Shown here: positions 1 to 12,308 of the stretch, piece after piece
Layout: every line of letters starts with the position of its first letter
How positions within the stretch are numbered: the stretch's first letter is position 1
Source of the DNA: Sanghuangporus weigelae
Taxonomy: Eukaryota > Basidiomycota > Agaricomycetes > Hymenochaetales > Hymenochaetaceae
Assembly (NCBI GenBank): GCA_033182465.1
Contig: CP137323.1
Location: 1,550,001 to 1,614,000, forward strand
Reading direction: 5' to 3'
DNA length: 64,000 nucleotides
The notes under the pieces: model-generated
Databases searched by the model: none
What the model was told of the DNA's origin: nothing
Seen by the model: the letters and a program-made list of their open reading frames with translations, nothing else
Made by a program: the position numbers and the translations under genes

Positions 1-1
1 C

Positions 2-3000
2 TTGGTAAATGAGACGTTTAAACGCTTGTACCTTTTCTTTATCGAGCAACTCATGGTCGTTCCAGCCGGAACGGTAGTGGGCGCGATACTCCTAGCTCCG
101 TCGACCGCGCCTATAGAAATGCCCACTCAGCTCAGCCTCCTTTTATCCCAATCGCAAACTGACCTCAGCTCACTATTCCAGAACGTAATGACAAGCATTG
201 ACTTCGATTGGGGTCGCCTTGAGACAGAATGGGACGCATTTAAAGCTCGTTTACCTGAGCCCTGGAAGCTCAACAACGATGGTCGGGAGTTTCAAGTAGG
301 AGAGCAAATGCGTGATCGAGGGTTACGAGCAGAATACCCTGTGGTGCTTATACCCGGAATTATTTCGACCAGTTTAGAATCGTGGAGTACATCGGACGAG
401 TACCGCGGTTGGTTCAGGGATAAAGTTTGGGGTGGCATGCAGTATGTGCCGATTTTTTCCAAAAGCAGATCTCATATTCTAACTTCGGCGGGGACAAGTA
501 TGGTTGCGCAGGTGACCCTTAACAAAGAAAAATGGATGAACGCCGTCTTGTTGGATCCTATTTCTGGATTGGATCCTCCTGGGGTAAAAGTACGTGCTGC
601 GCAGGGTACGTTGTTTCTCTCATACGTGAATCCTGACCTGTTCACCTGTATCTTCAGGAATCGATGCAGCGTCTTCATTCATTCAAGGGTATTGGATCTG
701 GTCTAAAATCGTCGAGAATCTTGCTGTTGTCGGATACGATACGAACAATCTCTTGCTTGCAGCTTATGATTGGCGATTGTCCTACTGGAACCTGGAAGAA
801 CGAGACGGATACTTCTCTAGGCTAAAGAGTAGTATTGAGGAATACCGGTTTGTCACGCTTGAATGGTCTCTCTCTGCCCTGCAAGATGTTGATACCTGGA
901 ATAGAAGACGGCATAAGAAGAAGGTCGTTCTAGTTGCTCACTCCATGGGAAGCTCTGTGCGTGGAATCTGCTATCTCGCCCTGTGGTCTGAACTGACGTC
1001 CGGTTGCATCTAGGTTACTTTGGTAATCGCATTCTTTACTTAACGGATAGCCTTTACTCACATTTCTCACTTTCAGTACTTGTAAGTCAGCTGGTGATAT
1101 CAGTATTTTTGCGATGGATGTTGACTTCATTAAGCCTGAAATGGGTCGAATCTCCTCGATTTGGAGGGGGCGGGCCAACCTGGGTCGAGGTGAAGACAGT
1201 TTAGTTCTGCTTAGCCTGCCGCTAATCAACTTTCTACTACTAGGATCATATCGAATCCATCATTGCGGTCGCTGGAACACATCTGGTGAGCTTTTCGCAC
1301 CTGACCGGATTCTGTTGTTAATTGCTCCTTTCAATATACTATTCAGGGAGTCGTGAGTGTTTATTGCTTACTAGCATTCCCGTCTTCATCACCTCGATGC
1401 TATTTTCAGCCGAAGGCGATGACTGCATTCCTCTCTGGCGAGATGAAAGACACGGTTGAGCTGCATCCGATAGGAGCATACGGTATGCATCTCTACTGCC
1501 TCATTGATATTCAGATCATATTGATGGTTCCAATGTCCAGTGCTTGAGCGATTCTTCTCGCGCAGGGAGCGCGCGAAGCTCTTCCGTAGTTGGGCCGGTT
1601 CAGCGAGCATGTGGATTAAGGTGCGCCGACCTCATCCTCTTGTAATCTACCTATTTCGTCACTTTGATTCCCCGTTTGTGCTGCAAATTAAACCATGTTC
1701 TGATTCTTTTCTGCTCACGTAGGGAGGCAACGCTATCTGGGGTAATCATACACACGCACCAGACGACCCAGACGGACCGAATTGTACCGCTTCACACGGG
1801 CAATTCCTCTCCTTCCGTCCTGCTGACCTTCTCGCTGAAGGGAAAGGGATTGTTAAGAGCGACGGCGGCAATAACGACGAAGATAATCTAAAGAGGATGC
1901 TGCCAGCTGAAACTGCCAATATGACAGCGGAGGATGCAGGGACATGGATATTAGAGCATGCACCTATAAGCTTTCAGGTAGGTCAACTCTTGGTTTTAAT
2001 CACTTGCCTGCCTCTTCTTCACCATTCTTACTCGCCGCCGATCTTCTTTGTCTGCTCGGCTGGAATATATTCTCGTTCCCAAAGGGTCGATAAAGCTGAT
2101 GACAAAGCCCTAGAAAATGATGGAAAGCAATTTCTCGTGCGGAATTGAACGGGATGAGGAACAACTGGCCAGGAATGATGACGATCCGAGAAAATGGAGT
2201 AATCCACTCGAGTCGAGGTGCGTTCTACGTTGACGCATGCTTATCCGAACTGAGGGCCTCGTTTGCGAATGGATTATAACGAAACAGATTACCGAATGCT
2301 CCGTCCATGAAAATTTACTGTGTATATGGGCATGGAAAGGAGACTGAGGTCTGCCTTGCAGTTAAATTGTTGACGCTTAATCTCATCATTTGAAGCGTTC
2401 CTATTGGTACGCGCGAGGCGAATACGAGTACGATGAATCTCAGTCTTCCGATATGCGCAATCCTGTATGCATCGACACGGAGGGTACAAACTGCACGAGT
2501 CCTAATTTGGATGGTCCACCGGGCCTGGGTATGCCGTTTTCTAGAAAGAATTGGATTGATTATGAGGTCACGGATGAGAATTCTTACCCTAAGGCTTGTG
2601 AAATCATCATATATTCCGCTTCTTTGAGATATTTATATGTTTCGGTTCTCTCAGACGAAGAACGGCGTCCGCCTGGGTGAAGGAGACGGGACTGTGAGTC
2701 TTTTGAGCTTGGGAGCGATGTGTGTAGAAGGGTGGAAGCGCAAACGATGGAACCCAGGAGGTATTCGCGTCGTCACTACCGAGGTTCGCTTTGCTGTTCC
2801 TTTATCCTACTCGGTTTCTTATGATTAACATGTTTGCTATGAACGAACACCGTTTTGTAGCTCCCTCATCTACCAACACCATCAATACCTCGTGGTGGTG
2901 CTAACACAAGTGATCACGTTGATATCCTCGGTTCAACAGGGTTGAACGAGTTGATAGTCAAGGTCGCTACAGGAGCGGGAGAAGAAGTGCAAGATATCTT

Positions 3001-3046
3001 TGTCAGTAGGATTCGAGAATATGCGCGGAGAATTCAATGGGATTAA
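2..3046 (+). CDS. LRO1: Phospholipid:diacylglycerol acyltransferase (PDAT), 5' end outside window
   Basis: An LCAT/PDAT-family enzyme, which in yeast transfers an acyl group from phospholipid to diacylglycerol to make triacylglycerol at the ER. The exons read in order through the family hallmarks: YPVVLIPGIISTSLESW (around nt 340-395), the lipase nucleophile motif AHSMGSS with Ser codon at 942-944 (most homologues have GHSMGS), KWVESPRFGGGGPTWVE, and near the C-terminus GEGDGTVSLLS and DHVDILGS, which are expected to hold the Asp and His of the triad. Several short introns interrupt it; one is clear at 606-657 (GT...CAG, phase 1), others near 957-1100, 1190-1245 and in the second half. The last codons read RIREYARRIQWD then TAA at 3044-3046. 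The true N-terminus (cytosolic tail and most of the membrane anchor) lies upstream of base 1; the residues around 50-120 (VVPAGTVVGAILLAPS) may be the end of the anchor. Family assignment is strong; the exact exon borders after 957 are uncertain. Confidence 0.85.
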
Positions 3047-3461
3047 TTGTGAAGCATCGGGATGTGGTAGAGAATCTCTAGATATGGTCTCATACGAATG
3101 GAAGACACGGTTACTGATTAATATACCAATAGATTATTGTTTTATACACCTATTCGCTATTCCGAGTCATAGTCTCTGACGAATCATAAGTGATGTTACA
3201 AGCTTCGTTACTCATTTGTGTCACTCGCGACCTGGACTGGTAGATTAGAACCACGGAAATGCAAGAGTGGATTAGTGAAGGATCAAATTGGAGTACCAGC
3301 ACCACAAACGGAAGCCGTGAACACCTAACAACTTTCCCCCATCGACTGGTTTAAATTCAGCTCCCGAGTATCACGGATCTTTATCAAAGGATGTAGAGCT
3401 CACTCTTATATATAGTTCGGATTGGGCTTGGAGCGAGGTCAAAGCTTCTGTCCCGACCGCC
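3047..3461. other. Intergenic, 3' UTR of PDAT and promoter of NLR copy A
   Basis: No supported gene. A TATA-like run (cttatatatag, about 3402-3412) lies some 50 nt upstream of the proposed ATG at 3462. Confidence 0.5.
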
Positions 3462-6400
3462 ATGACCTTCGATTACTCCCTTCAAGGTTCGTCTCTTGAA
3501 ATACGCTGGCCATGGAAAGCTAATACAAATTCACCTTCAGTAATACGCCTCACAGAGCTGCGATGGGACCACCCTTTGCATAGCAAAACACCGGACCTTT
3601 ATGTGGAAGTACAACTAGGAGACGTCACGAGGAAAACACGGGCAATCAAACGAAACATATCGCCCTCCTGGGATGAGCGCCTCGTATTGTAGGTACTCCT
3701 CTGTATGCCGAACTACACGTCTGATAGATTGAACGTAGTTCATTCTCGGATGACTCTGTATTCTCGGTTGAATCTGCTAGCGTAAGTATCAAAGTCAAAC
3801 ACGATTCATCCTGGTTATCGGATCCGTGCGTCGGACTGGCTGACGTGAAACTGAGCGAGTTGCTGAAGAGATCTGCTGAAGGCGAAGGTAAGGAGAGTAT
3901 TAAAATCATGGTAATGCTTCATTCAACACACGTCGTATTTCAAGCCGTCTTCGGACTGTCGTCATTCGGTCATGGGGCAACTATACCCACAGGCCTTATT
4001 GTTCTGCGACTGGAAGTTATCGACTTGACAAAGGCTGTTGAAATCAATATCGAAAAAGCCATTGGGGATTTTCATCAGCGCGGGATCATGCGCCCGGATG
4101 AGTATACAAAGGAAAACAGTGGTCAGAATGACCTATACCAAGCAGTTGGAGAACTGTTACCGAGACTCCGGGTATTCCGGGAAGTCGGAGATGTTCTGTC
4201 CGAGGTAATGTGCGCATATTATCAGTAAGACCACACCCTGTTCTTGACACTCCGTAGATACATCCTTTTGTCACCGTAGCGTGGTATGTGGTCTCCTCTT
4301 TGTATGAAGTATGCCATTTTGTGCATTGGACTACCAGATGTGACACCATATTTTTCAGGTAGTCGACCGCGTCTTCCAGATCGATGAGAAGTTCGTCAAT
4401 CTCGTCATCAAGATGCGCGACGCTTTCATGTTCGTCAGCGACGTCCAGTCACTTCCGCACAAGGTCGCCAGTCTTCAAGGACCTATCACTGGACTTTTAA
4501 AGCAAACGATTGAATGTTATCTCTTTGTACGACGGTATACATCACAAACTTTTCTTAGTAAGTGAACTTGTAAAACCCGCGCCTTCTTTGACTGCTGACA
4601 TTTTTTAGGACGAATGCTCGACGCCGATAGCAGTCAGAAGGTGAACGAGTTTGAAGGGGCATTGGAAAAGTTGAAGAAAGCAATTGATTCAGGCATGGCA
4701 CTTCACACCGCTTTCGTTTCAATGCGTACTTCAGAAGGGATTAATGATCTTTGTTCGTGCTCCTTGCATTCGAATCGCGCATGATTTCTCAAACTTCACT
4801 TCCAGTGTTGCATCAGCGACTCAATCCAAGCACGACCACCACCTTCGGTCGACCCGTTTGCTTTCCTGAGACCCGTGTGGAAGCAAGGAAGCAGATTATT
4901 GAGTGGGCATTTTCTGATGATACTCGGAAGATCTTCTGGTTGCATGGGGTCGCCGGCTCTGGAAAGGGCACGGTCTGTACTACAATTGCGAATCACCTTC
5001 GAGACATGTGTCGCCTCGGTGCGCTTCTGGTCTTTGAAAAAGGCAAAAGCGATCCATCGTCTGTCATCAGGACAATTGCCTACAAGCTAGCATTATTCGA
5101 TTCTTCGATTGGCTCGCGGATTCTTTCGGAGACTGAGAAGGACAAGGATATCGCCTCGGCCTCTTCACGGCAGCAGTTCAATAAACTCCTTTTGCAGCCA
5201 CTCCTTGCTGTCGCAGACTCGATACCCGGACCAGTTGTCATTGTTCTTGACGGTCTCGACGAGTGCGGCACGCCCGGTAGCCGGCATGAATTGATGGAGC
5301 TATTTCAAAGAGAATTCTCCAAGCTTCCGAGCGCCTTCCGACTCCTCATCACGAGTCGGAAAGAACCCGACATCAATATGGCGTTCTCATCTGATCCAGA
5401 GCTTGTCCATGCTATAGAGCTAGACTACAAGACATCGGACAGTCAACATGATGTGATCTCTTACCTCCGCTCCGCAATGCGTACTGCCGTCAGTGGCCAA
5501 GTGGAGATCCCAGAAGAGTGGCCATGGGATGAAACCATGATGTTACTCGGCAACGCTGCAGATGGTTTGTTCATTTGGGCAGCTACCGCGGTAAATCTCG
5601 TTTCTGTCAGCGACAACCCATTACACACTCTAAAAGAATTGGTGTCCGATTCTCGCTCCATCGTCAACTTTGGACTTGACGAACTATATGATACCGTCCT
5701 TCGCAGCTCGGGCATTGCATGGTCCAACGAAGCATCACGATCACGATTTCGTGCTATTCTAGCATTCGTCCTTCTAAGTAAGGCACCTTTGTCTTACAGA
5801 TTGATAGACGGTATACTTGGCTTTCCACCGGAGGAGAGTTCAGTTCTCATTTTGTCGAGACTTCAAAGCGTGCTCTCATATTCGGCGGACGGGCCCGTCA
5901 GCATCTTTCATGCATCCTTTACAGACTATCTTCTATCCCCTAGCCGCTCAAGTGACCCGTGGTTTGTCGATGCTGCTGCCGCAAACCGCCTAATTGTTGA
6001 GCGATGCCTTTTCGTCATGAAAGACCTCTTACGCTTTAATATATGCGGCTTGAAGTCGTCTTTTGACCGCAATGATGATGTAACGGACCTTGCAGACCGC
6101 GTCAAAGCGGTCATCCCGCCCCATTTGGACTATGCTTGCATCTACTGGGCACAGCATCTCCTTGACACCCCATATTCTTCCGACATCCGTGATAAATTGT
6201 CAGAATTCGCGTATCAGCGCCTCTTATTCTGGTTAGAGGCCCTCAGTTTGGTGAGAGGATTCGATCGTATCGCTAGTCCTGCTCTACGCGATGCCGCCGG
6301 GTGGGTGGAGGTGAGTCACAAGCGACATTATTTCTCTAAATAGCGACTGACCAATAAGCAGCACAACACCCAAGACTTAGGATCATTTTTTCGGGACGCA

Positions 6401-8667
6401 TGCAAAATCGCGACCGTTTTCACCTTCCCTATCGTCCAGAACGCAACACACGTGTACATCTCCATGATGCCTCTGTCGAAGGAGGACTCGCAAGTTGCGG
6501 CTCAGTATTCAAAGCATTTCTCTTCTCTGATACGGATCGATCGGAAGGGTACGAAGAAGCCTTTTATGTGTCTGAAGGTGATCGGAGGGTATGCTGGAGA
6601 GATTTGGTCTATTGCCTCTTCTCCAGACGGAAGGTGGATACTTTCCGGTACTACATACGGATATCTCAGAGTCAGGGACTTTGACAGCACAGTGGACGTT
6701 TTCCCTCCGATAAAGGCCCACGGGAGTCACATTTGGTCCGTTGGGTTCTCCGCTGACGGCTGCCGCATTGTGTCGAGCTCTGAAGATTGCACCATCAAAG
6801 TCTATGACGCTCACACAGGACGTCTAATCCACGGTCCTCTCAAGGCCCATTCTGCACCCGTTCGAAAGGTCGTCTTCTCTTCCGGCGGAACAAAGATTGC
6901 TTCAGGGTCCGACGATGGGATGATCATCTTGTGGGATATAGGACTAGATGAAAAGGCAGTCCCGGCGCAGTTCCCGTTCAATGCTGGGCACATAGGCGGT
7001 ATCCTGAGTATTGCCTTCTCTTCTGATGACACACGACTCGTCTCTGGTTCGTGTGATAGGACGATCAAGGTCTGGGACATAGAGAGCCAAGAGCCTATTT
7101 ACCCACCTCTTGTCGGACAGACGGACGACGTCTACTCTGTTGTTTTCTCCCAAGATGGGAAGCAAATCTTCTCGGCTTCTGCAGATAACACGATCAGGGT
7201 ATGGAAATTGCAAAGACGACAAGTCACGTCTACAACCAGAAGGCGGACTCTTCGCCGTATTGTAATTGCCGCGTTTTCTCCTTGTAGGACCCGCGTCGTC
7301 GTCTGATTTTACGATCGGTCAATCAAGGCCTTTGACATGGCCCCCGGAGAGGACGTCGCCGGTCCCTTTGAAGGTCATACAAGTCCAAGCACATGCATTG
7401 TGATGCCTTCTGATGGGACATATATTGCGTCTGCCTCCCAGGATAGGACTGTAAGGATCTGGGATGCTGGTGCTAGGTCGGTTGATGCGCAGAACCTCTT
7501 TGAACATACGAAGTACATCAGTTCTATGTCGTATTCGCCGGATGGGAAATTCATCGCGACCGCATCTGGAGACAAGTCAGTGATAATATGGGATGCAGAG
7601 AGTGGCGATATTATAGCTGGACCTTTGCGAGGTCACACAGGACCCGTTAATTGTGTGATCTTCTCATTAGATGGGTCGAGAGTTTTGTCGGGTTCGGATG
7701 ACGGAACGATAAGGATTTGGAATTCTGCGACGGGAACGGTGGTCTCCGATTCTCATGAAGGGCACTCGTCGGCGATTTCTTGTATCGCGCTGTCACCAGA
7801 CGGTTCAAAGATTGCTTCCGGTTCTGACGATAAGACCATCTGGGTGCGAGACGTCGAGACTGGCGAGCTTGTCGCTCCTGCATTGAATGTTCACCCAGCC
7901 TCCGTCAAATCGCTGGCTTTCTCTCCGGATGGTAAACGGCTTGTATCAAGTCTATTAGATAGGAAGGTTGTAATATGGAACACGGACACTTGGACAGAAT
8001 CCTCCTTGTCATTCCTCGGTCAAGTTGGACAGGTCGAAATTGTATGCTTCTCTGCAGACTGCACACAGATCGTATCAGGCTCAGGCGACGGGAGCGTATC
8101 AATCTGGGACATCAAAAGCGGTCACATCACTGCTGGTCCCTTTATACGTCACGTTCAGCCCATCGTCTCTGTCAATCTGTCGCCCGACGGGAAGTATCTG
8201 ATATCAAGTTCGAAGAACAGCATGATACGAGTGTGGGACGTAGCGACCAAAGAAACGATCTACTTTCTGCCAGGCCACTCGGGTCCAGTCCGAGCTCTTG
8301 CTTTCTCTCCAGACGGTTTGCGATTCGCTTCGGGCTCTAATGACAAAACGATCCGATTATGGGATATTTCGGATCTTCACCGGCCCGTGAACACAGCTCC
8401 GAGTGAACGCGAGCGTGAAAACTGCAATTTCCGAGACACGTCGGATTGGTTTTTAGGTGAGAAGGGATGGGTTCGAGGTGGTCCCAAGAGCGCTTCGTTA
8501 TGTGGATCCCTCCGGACCTTCGTAAAACACTCTGGCGACCGAGGAGTAGGGCTGTGTTTAGCTGCGAATTTTCGACGAGGCTTGATTTTACGAACGCGGC
8601 CATTGGAGAGCGATGGACGGAGTGTTTTACTCCCCGCCAGCAGGATAAGGGCGTGGATGAGGCTTGA
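3462..8667 (+). pseudogene. C2-NACHT-WD40 NLR-like gene, copy A (one nonsense codon, one frameshift)
   Basis: An NLR-like signalling NTPase of the fungal HET-E/NACHT-WD40 class; in this class WD40 repeats sense and the NACHT domain oligomerises. First exon MTFDYSLQ, intron 3487-3540, then a C2-like domain (DLYVEVQLGDVTRKT ... SPSWDERL). A helical region follows (VVDRVFQIDEKFVNLVIKMRD), then NACHT with Walker A GVAGSGKGT (about 4951-4977) and Walker B VVIVLDGLDECG (about 5237-5272). An intron at 6311-6361 precedes 14 WD40 repeats (about 6570-8380). The C-terminal tail is WIPPDLRKTLWRPRS ... LDFTNAAIGERWTECF. Two lesions are visible: TGA at 7304-7306 inside repeat 6, after which the same frame continues through eight more repeats, and a -1 type shift near 8492, after which the tail is read in another frame. 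No plausible intron removes either. If it is expressed as it stands, the product stops after about five and a half repeats. Assembly error or a null allele are alternatives. Confidence 0.8.
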
Positions 8668-9113
8668 CCCTTTATGTTTTTTTCCTGAACATGACAAAAA
8701 ATTGATTCCAATGCTGAGAGATGGCCAGGATCAATCAAGTAAAATATCCCGCTTGCGTGCATCTTTTCAATGCAGAATGATTGGAACTGGTATGCAGCCA
8801 TGTATTTTTAAAACGATCGAATAAAATATGTATTATTGGTTCGACGGATACCAGTGCATACCCGAGAGACTTTGCCTATGCGTATGTTCTGGATAGCCAA
8901 TCTTCATGGTTACAAGCAGTTCTGTATTCGCTTGGTACTGTTTAAATACCTCATGAGATTGATTCCGCTGTGGTGATCTTGACGTGGCCAAAAGGTGATC
9001 CGAGTGATGCCGGGAATGATCGACCATGTGCATACACTCAGCCTCGGCCGTATATATACCAGCACATTTCGCCTGCTCTTCGCCTCCTATCCTCTTACAA
9101 TTTTTATCTCAAC
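8668..9113. other. Intergenic, 3' of copy A and promoter of GlcN6P deaminase
   Basis: No supported gene. A TATA-like tatatata lies at about 9050-9057, roughly 60 nt upstream of the deaminase ATG. Confidence 0.45.
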
Positions 9114-10694
9114 ATGCGTAAGCCTGCAATTGTCTGTTTACTGATTATTTACTTATGGTCGACCCAGGTCTCATCCTGCGCGATGACCCAGCTGCTGTTG
9201 GCGAGTATACCGCAAATTACATATGTAAACGGTCAGCGAAACGTATACACCTCCAATGTAAACTCATTGATGCTGACGCTATTCATGGCTCTTCATGATT
9301 CACAATTCATGACGAAACCAATCGAACGTCGTTCAATGAACGCATACCCGCGGACGAACCAATGAATAGGATAAACGAGTTCAACCCAACTCCGCAAAGA
9401 CCTTTCGTCCTCGGCTTGCCGACGGGCTCGTCTCCGATCCCGACGTACAAGGCGTTGATTAGGATGGTCAAGGAAGGGAAGGTTTCGTGAGTCTTTGGTT
9501 GTTCTTGCGTTCCTTCTGGTTGTTGGTCGGAGGAAGGAGGTTGATGATACTACACCGTTTCTTGAAATCTTGCACAGGCACTCATCTCTGCGTCTTACAT
9601 CGATGCTAATAAACGCTTTCAAGGTTCAAGAATGTCATCACCTTCAACATGGACGAGTACGTCGGTCTACCGCGGGATCACCCAGAGTCCTACCATACAT
9701 TCATGTTCCGCGAGTTCTTCTCGCACAGTGCGTCTCTTCCCTCATCTTCCTTCTCCGCTTTACTGACAGACATATCTCTTTGTATGGATTACTTTGGCAA
9801 ATCCAAACGCTGATACGGAAATGAATCTATACACGCATACACGCAAAATGTGATTTTAATGACAAATGCAATGCAGTCGACATCCCGCCGAGTCAAGTCC
9901 ACCTGCTCGATGGCACGGCAGCGGACCTGATTGGCGAATGCGCTAATTACGAGGCGCTGATTCGTTCCGTCGGCGGGATCGAGCTGTTCCTCGGTGGTAT
10001 CGGTGAAGACGGACATATCGCATTCAACGAGCCCGGTGCGTCCTCTTATCCCACTTATCCAGCAGTCCCATCTAATGATTATCTATCCGGACTTCACCTC
10101 TGCCAACAGGCAGCTCTCTAAAATCGCGCACGAGAATCAAGACGCTCGCATACGATACCATTCTCGCCAACGCGCGCTTCTTCGGGAATGACATCACTGC
10201 TGTGCCGCGTATGGCGCTGACCGTGGGTGTGGGCACTGTTTTGGATGCGAGGGAGGTCGTGGTGGTTGTGACGGGTCAGCGCAAGGCCCTTGCGTTGAGT
10301 AAGGCTATTGAGGAGGGGGTGAACCATCTCGTGCGTACCTGTATCTTCCTTTTTTCCCGTTTGAAGTGAACTGAATTACCTTCATCTCATCTCGAACCAT
10401 ACATTTCAATAGTGGACACTCTCAGCCCTGCAACACCACCCCTGGGCCCTAATAGTCGCCGACAGCGATGCAACACTAGAACTACGCGTCAAGACCGTGC
10501 GCTATTTCCGCTCCATCGAGCGCGTGCAAGATGAAGTCGAAGCGCATCATGCGGAGCTAAGGGCACGCGGAGTCACGGCCGGTGTGGGCGGAAGTCTCGG
10601 TGTCGCGGGTTTGCTGGGGCATGGGAGTTACAGTAGCAACGAGGTACAGGGTGCTGGTGGAGCGTTGGTACCAAGCGGGTTGGAAGATGTTTAA
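9114..10694 (+). CDS. NAG1: Glucosamine-6-phosphate deaminase (isomerase)
   Basis: Converts glucosamine-6-phosphate to fructose-6-phosphate and ammonia, the last committed step of GlcNAc/chitin catabolism in the cytosol. The first exon is only ATGC (9114-9117), spliced to 9168 to give [20 protein letters not shown]. An intron at 9232-9369 joins CKR to [22 protein letters not shown], the phosphosugar-binding loop. Later exons carry [12 protein letters not shown] (general-base Asp), [14 protein letters not shown] (catalytic Asp/His/Glu cluster) and [13 protein letters not shown], all as in the NagB family. The C-terminal extension (after [13 protein letters not shown]) is Gly/Ala rich, [27 protein letters not shown], and longer than in bacterial NagB. 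The stop TAA is at 10692-10694. All recognised catalytic motifs are present and no lesion is seen. Confidence 0.9.
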
Positions 10695-11077
10695 GATGAA
10701 GGGGAGAGGATAGAGAAGATGAACAGGATTGTTTGTACGAATGGTGAGTTATGATCCTGATGATTGAACCATAACTGTATATGCTTTCTTGGAATCCGAT
10801 GAACACTAGAAGAAGGCATCTTGTATGATTCGTCAATATCAATAACTACTCACAGATATATAGAATGTACCGGATAGCAAGGAAAAATATGCATTTTTGA
10901 GTGTCCCCTCAGCCACATGACATAATCTGATTCTCATCCCAGTCGGGCTCAACTTGGATTGGGATAGAGTATTGCACTTGTGATTGGATTGACGACAAAG
11001 ATCCGACAGTCAGAAAGCAAAATCTACAAGTAAATTGGTACGTATCGCGTTTGAAAACCTCCATCCTCCCGTAGTTC
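10695..11077. other. Convergent intergenic region
   Basis: Lies between two genes that end towards each other. I see no gene in it. Confidence 0.5.
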
Positions 11078-12308
11078 TCACTCTTCGTCCCTCGGCCCTT
11101 TCTTAAAACTATCCAGACACGTCTTCACCACATTCTTCACAAGTCTGAGCGGTACTCCCTCCCTCGCAGCTTCCCATCCACGCGTAAACAGCTCCCTCTG
11201 ATCCCCGTTGTCCAGGCTCTGTTTGAATATTGAAAGTACCTTGTTGGTTGGTTGGAAGGCTTGAGAGAGGTAAGGGAAGAGGGAGAGGTGCGTGGGAATG
11301 CGCAGGAGGAAAGATTCTTCTCTGTTAGAGCATAAAGTCAGCGAGCGTAAAGATGATATGAGAAGGAGGACGCACGCTGCACTTGGGTAGGGATGTCGAA
11401 TGGGGACAGGAACGAGATGCGAATCCACGTTACTGTTCTCTCCAAATGTATCGGTACTCCCCGTCTCTCCTCCTCCCACTCTATCCGCCTCCTTATCAGG
11501 CGACTGCGCTTGACTCTGACTCTCTGCCCACGCGCGTTCCTCCTGCTCCTTCACCCTCTGCCAGTGCGCTTGCTTCTCCAGATCCAGCATCATCAGGTCC
11601 ATCTTCTCCTGCGCCGCCCATCTGTTCTTCGTCATCCAGACGTACCAGCCCTCTTCCCAGTATTTTGCTTCTCCGTCTTGCTTTTCTTTTCCTTTGCTGT
11701 TACTGTTGGTTGTGGAAGGATATCGTGAAGAAGGCGAGTCGTCGCCGTCACCCTCAGATTCGTCATCCACGCCTAAACCGAATAGCTCCCGCTGGCCCTC
11801 AGGAGGAAGGGGGTACTTCAGCTCTGGACTCTTCCTGTTCTTTTCGCTTGCGCTGGTAGTGGCATTTGAAGAATCAGAGACAGAAAGCCGAGAATGATGC
11901 GCGGCGTCATGAGAGAAATGCGAAGTGAGCTGACGGACTTCGTGCTCGAAGACTCGGCGAATGCATAGGGAACGACACCAAGGGTCTTGTCCTTCCGTTC
12001 GACCCCGTGCGGTTTGCGAACACCAAGTGAAGCAGCGTTCGTCCACCTTCGGGGAGTATTTGCCTGGAAAGTAAGGATCGATGTCAGCGAGATTTGTTTC
12101 TCAAGATTTACACAGCGAGGATAAGGGGAAGTGCCAAGAGATACGAATTTCCTTCGCCAAAGAGCTACAGAGATTGAACCTCGAACTCACCTTGCGCAGG
12201 TCTCTTGATCTGAATTGGATTCGTAAACATCCCCTTCCACCATTTCTCTCGAGGTGGAGGTGGTCTTGCAGGAGGCTTTGGAGGATTGGGATCGATAAAT
12301 CCAACCAT
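11078..12308 (-). CDS. Unknown protein with N-terminal twin CX3C motif
   Basis: Two exons are clear: 12191-12308 (MVGFIDPNPPKPPARPPPPR ... RPAQ) and 12063 down to 11078, joined in phase 1 to read GKYSPKVDERC. Cys50-X3-Cys54 and Cys69-X3-Cys73 (CFTWC, 14 residues, CRSLC) form a twin CX3C arrangement, the pattern found in small Tim chaperones and other Mia40 substrates, though the surrounding sequence does not look like a small Tim. The middle is acidic/Ser-rich (residues about 100-150). A Trp/Lys-rich helix follows (YWEEGWYVWMTKNRWAAQEK), then a Gln/Glu-rich coiled region. A 54-nt GTGCGT...CAG segment near 11320-11375 could be an in-frame intron; retained, the protein is 367 residues, spliced about 349. 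The very well ordered N-terminal 95 residues look constrained and the rest looks loose. I do not recognise a named family. Confidence 0.65.
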
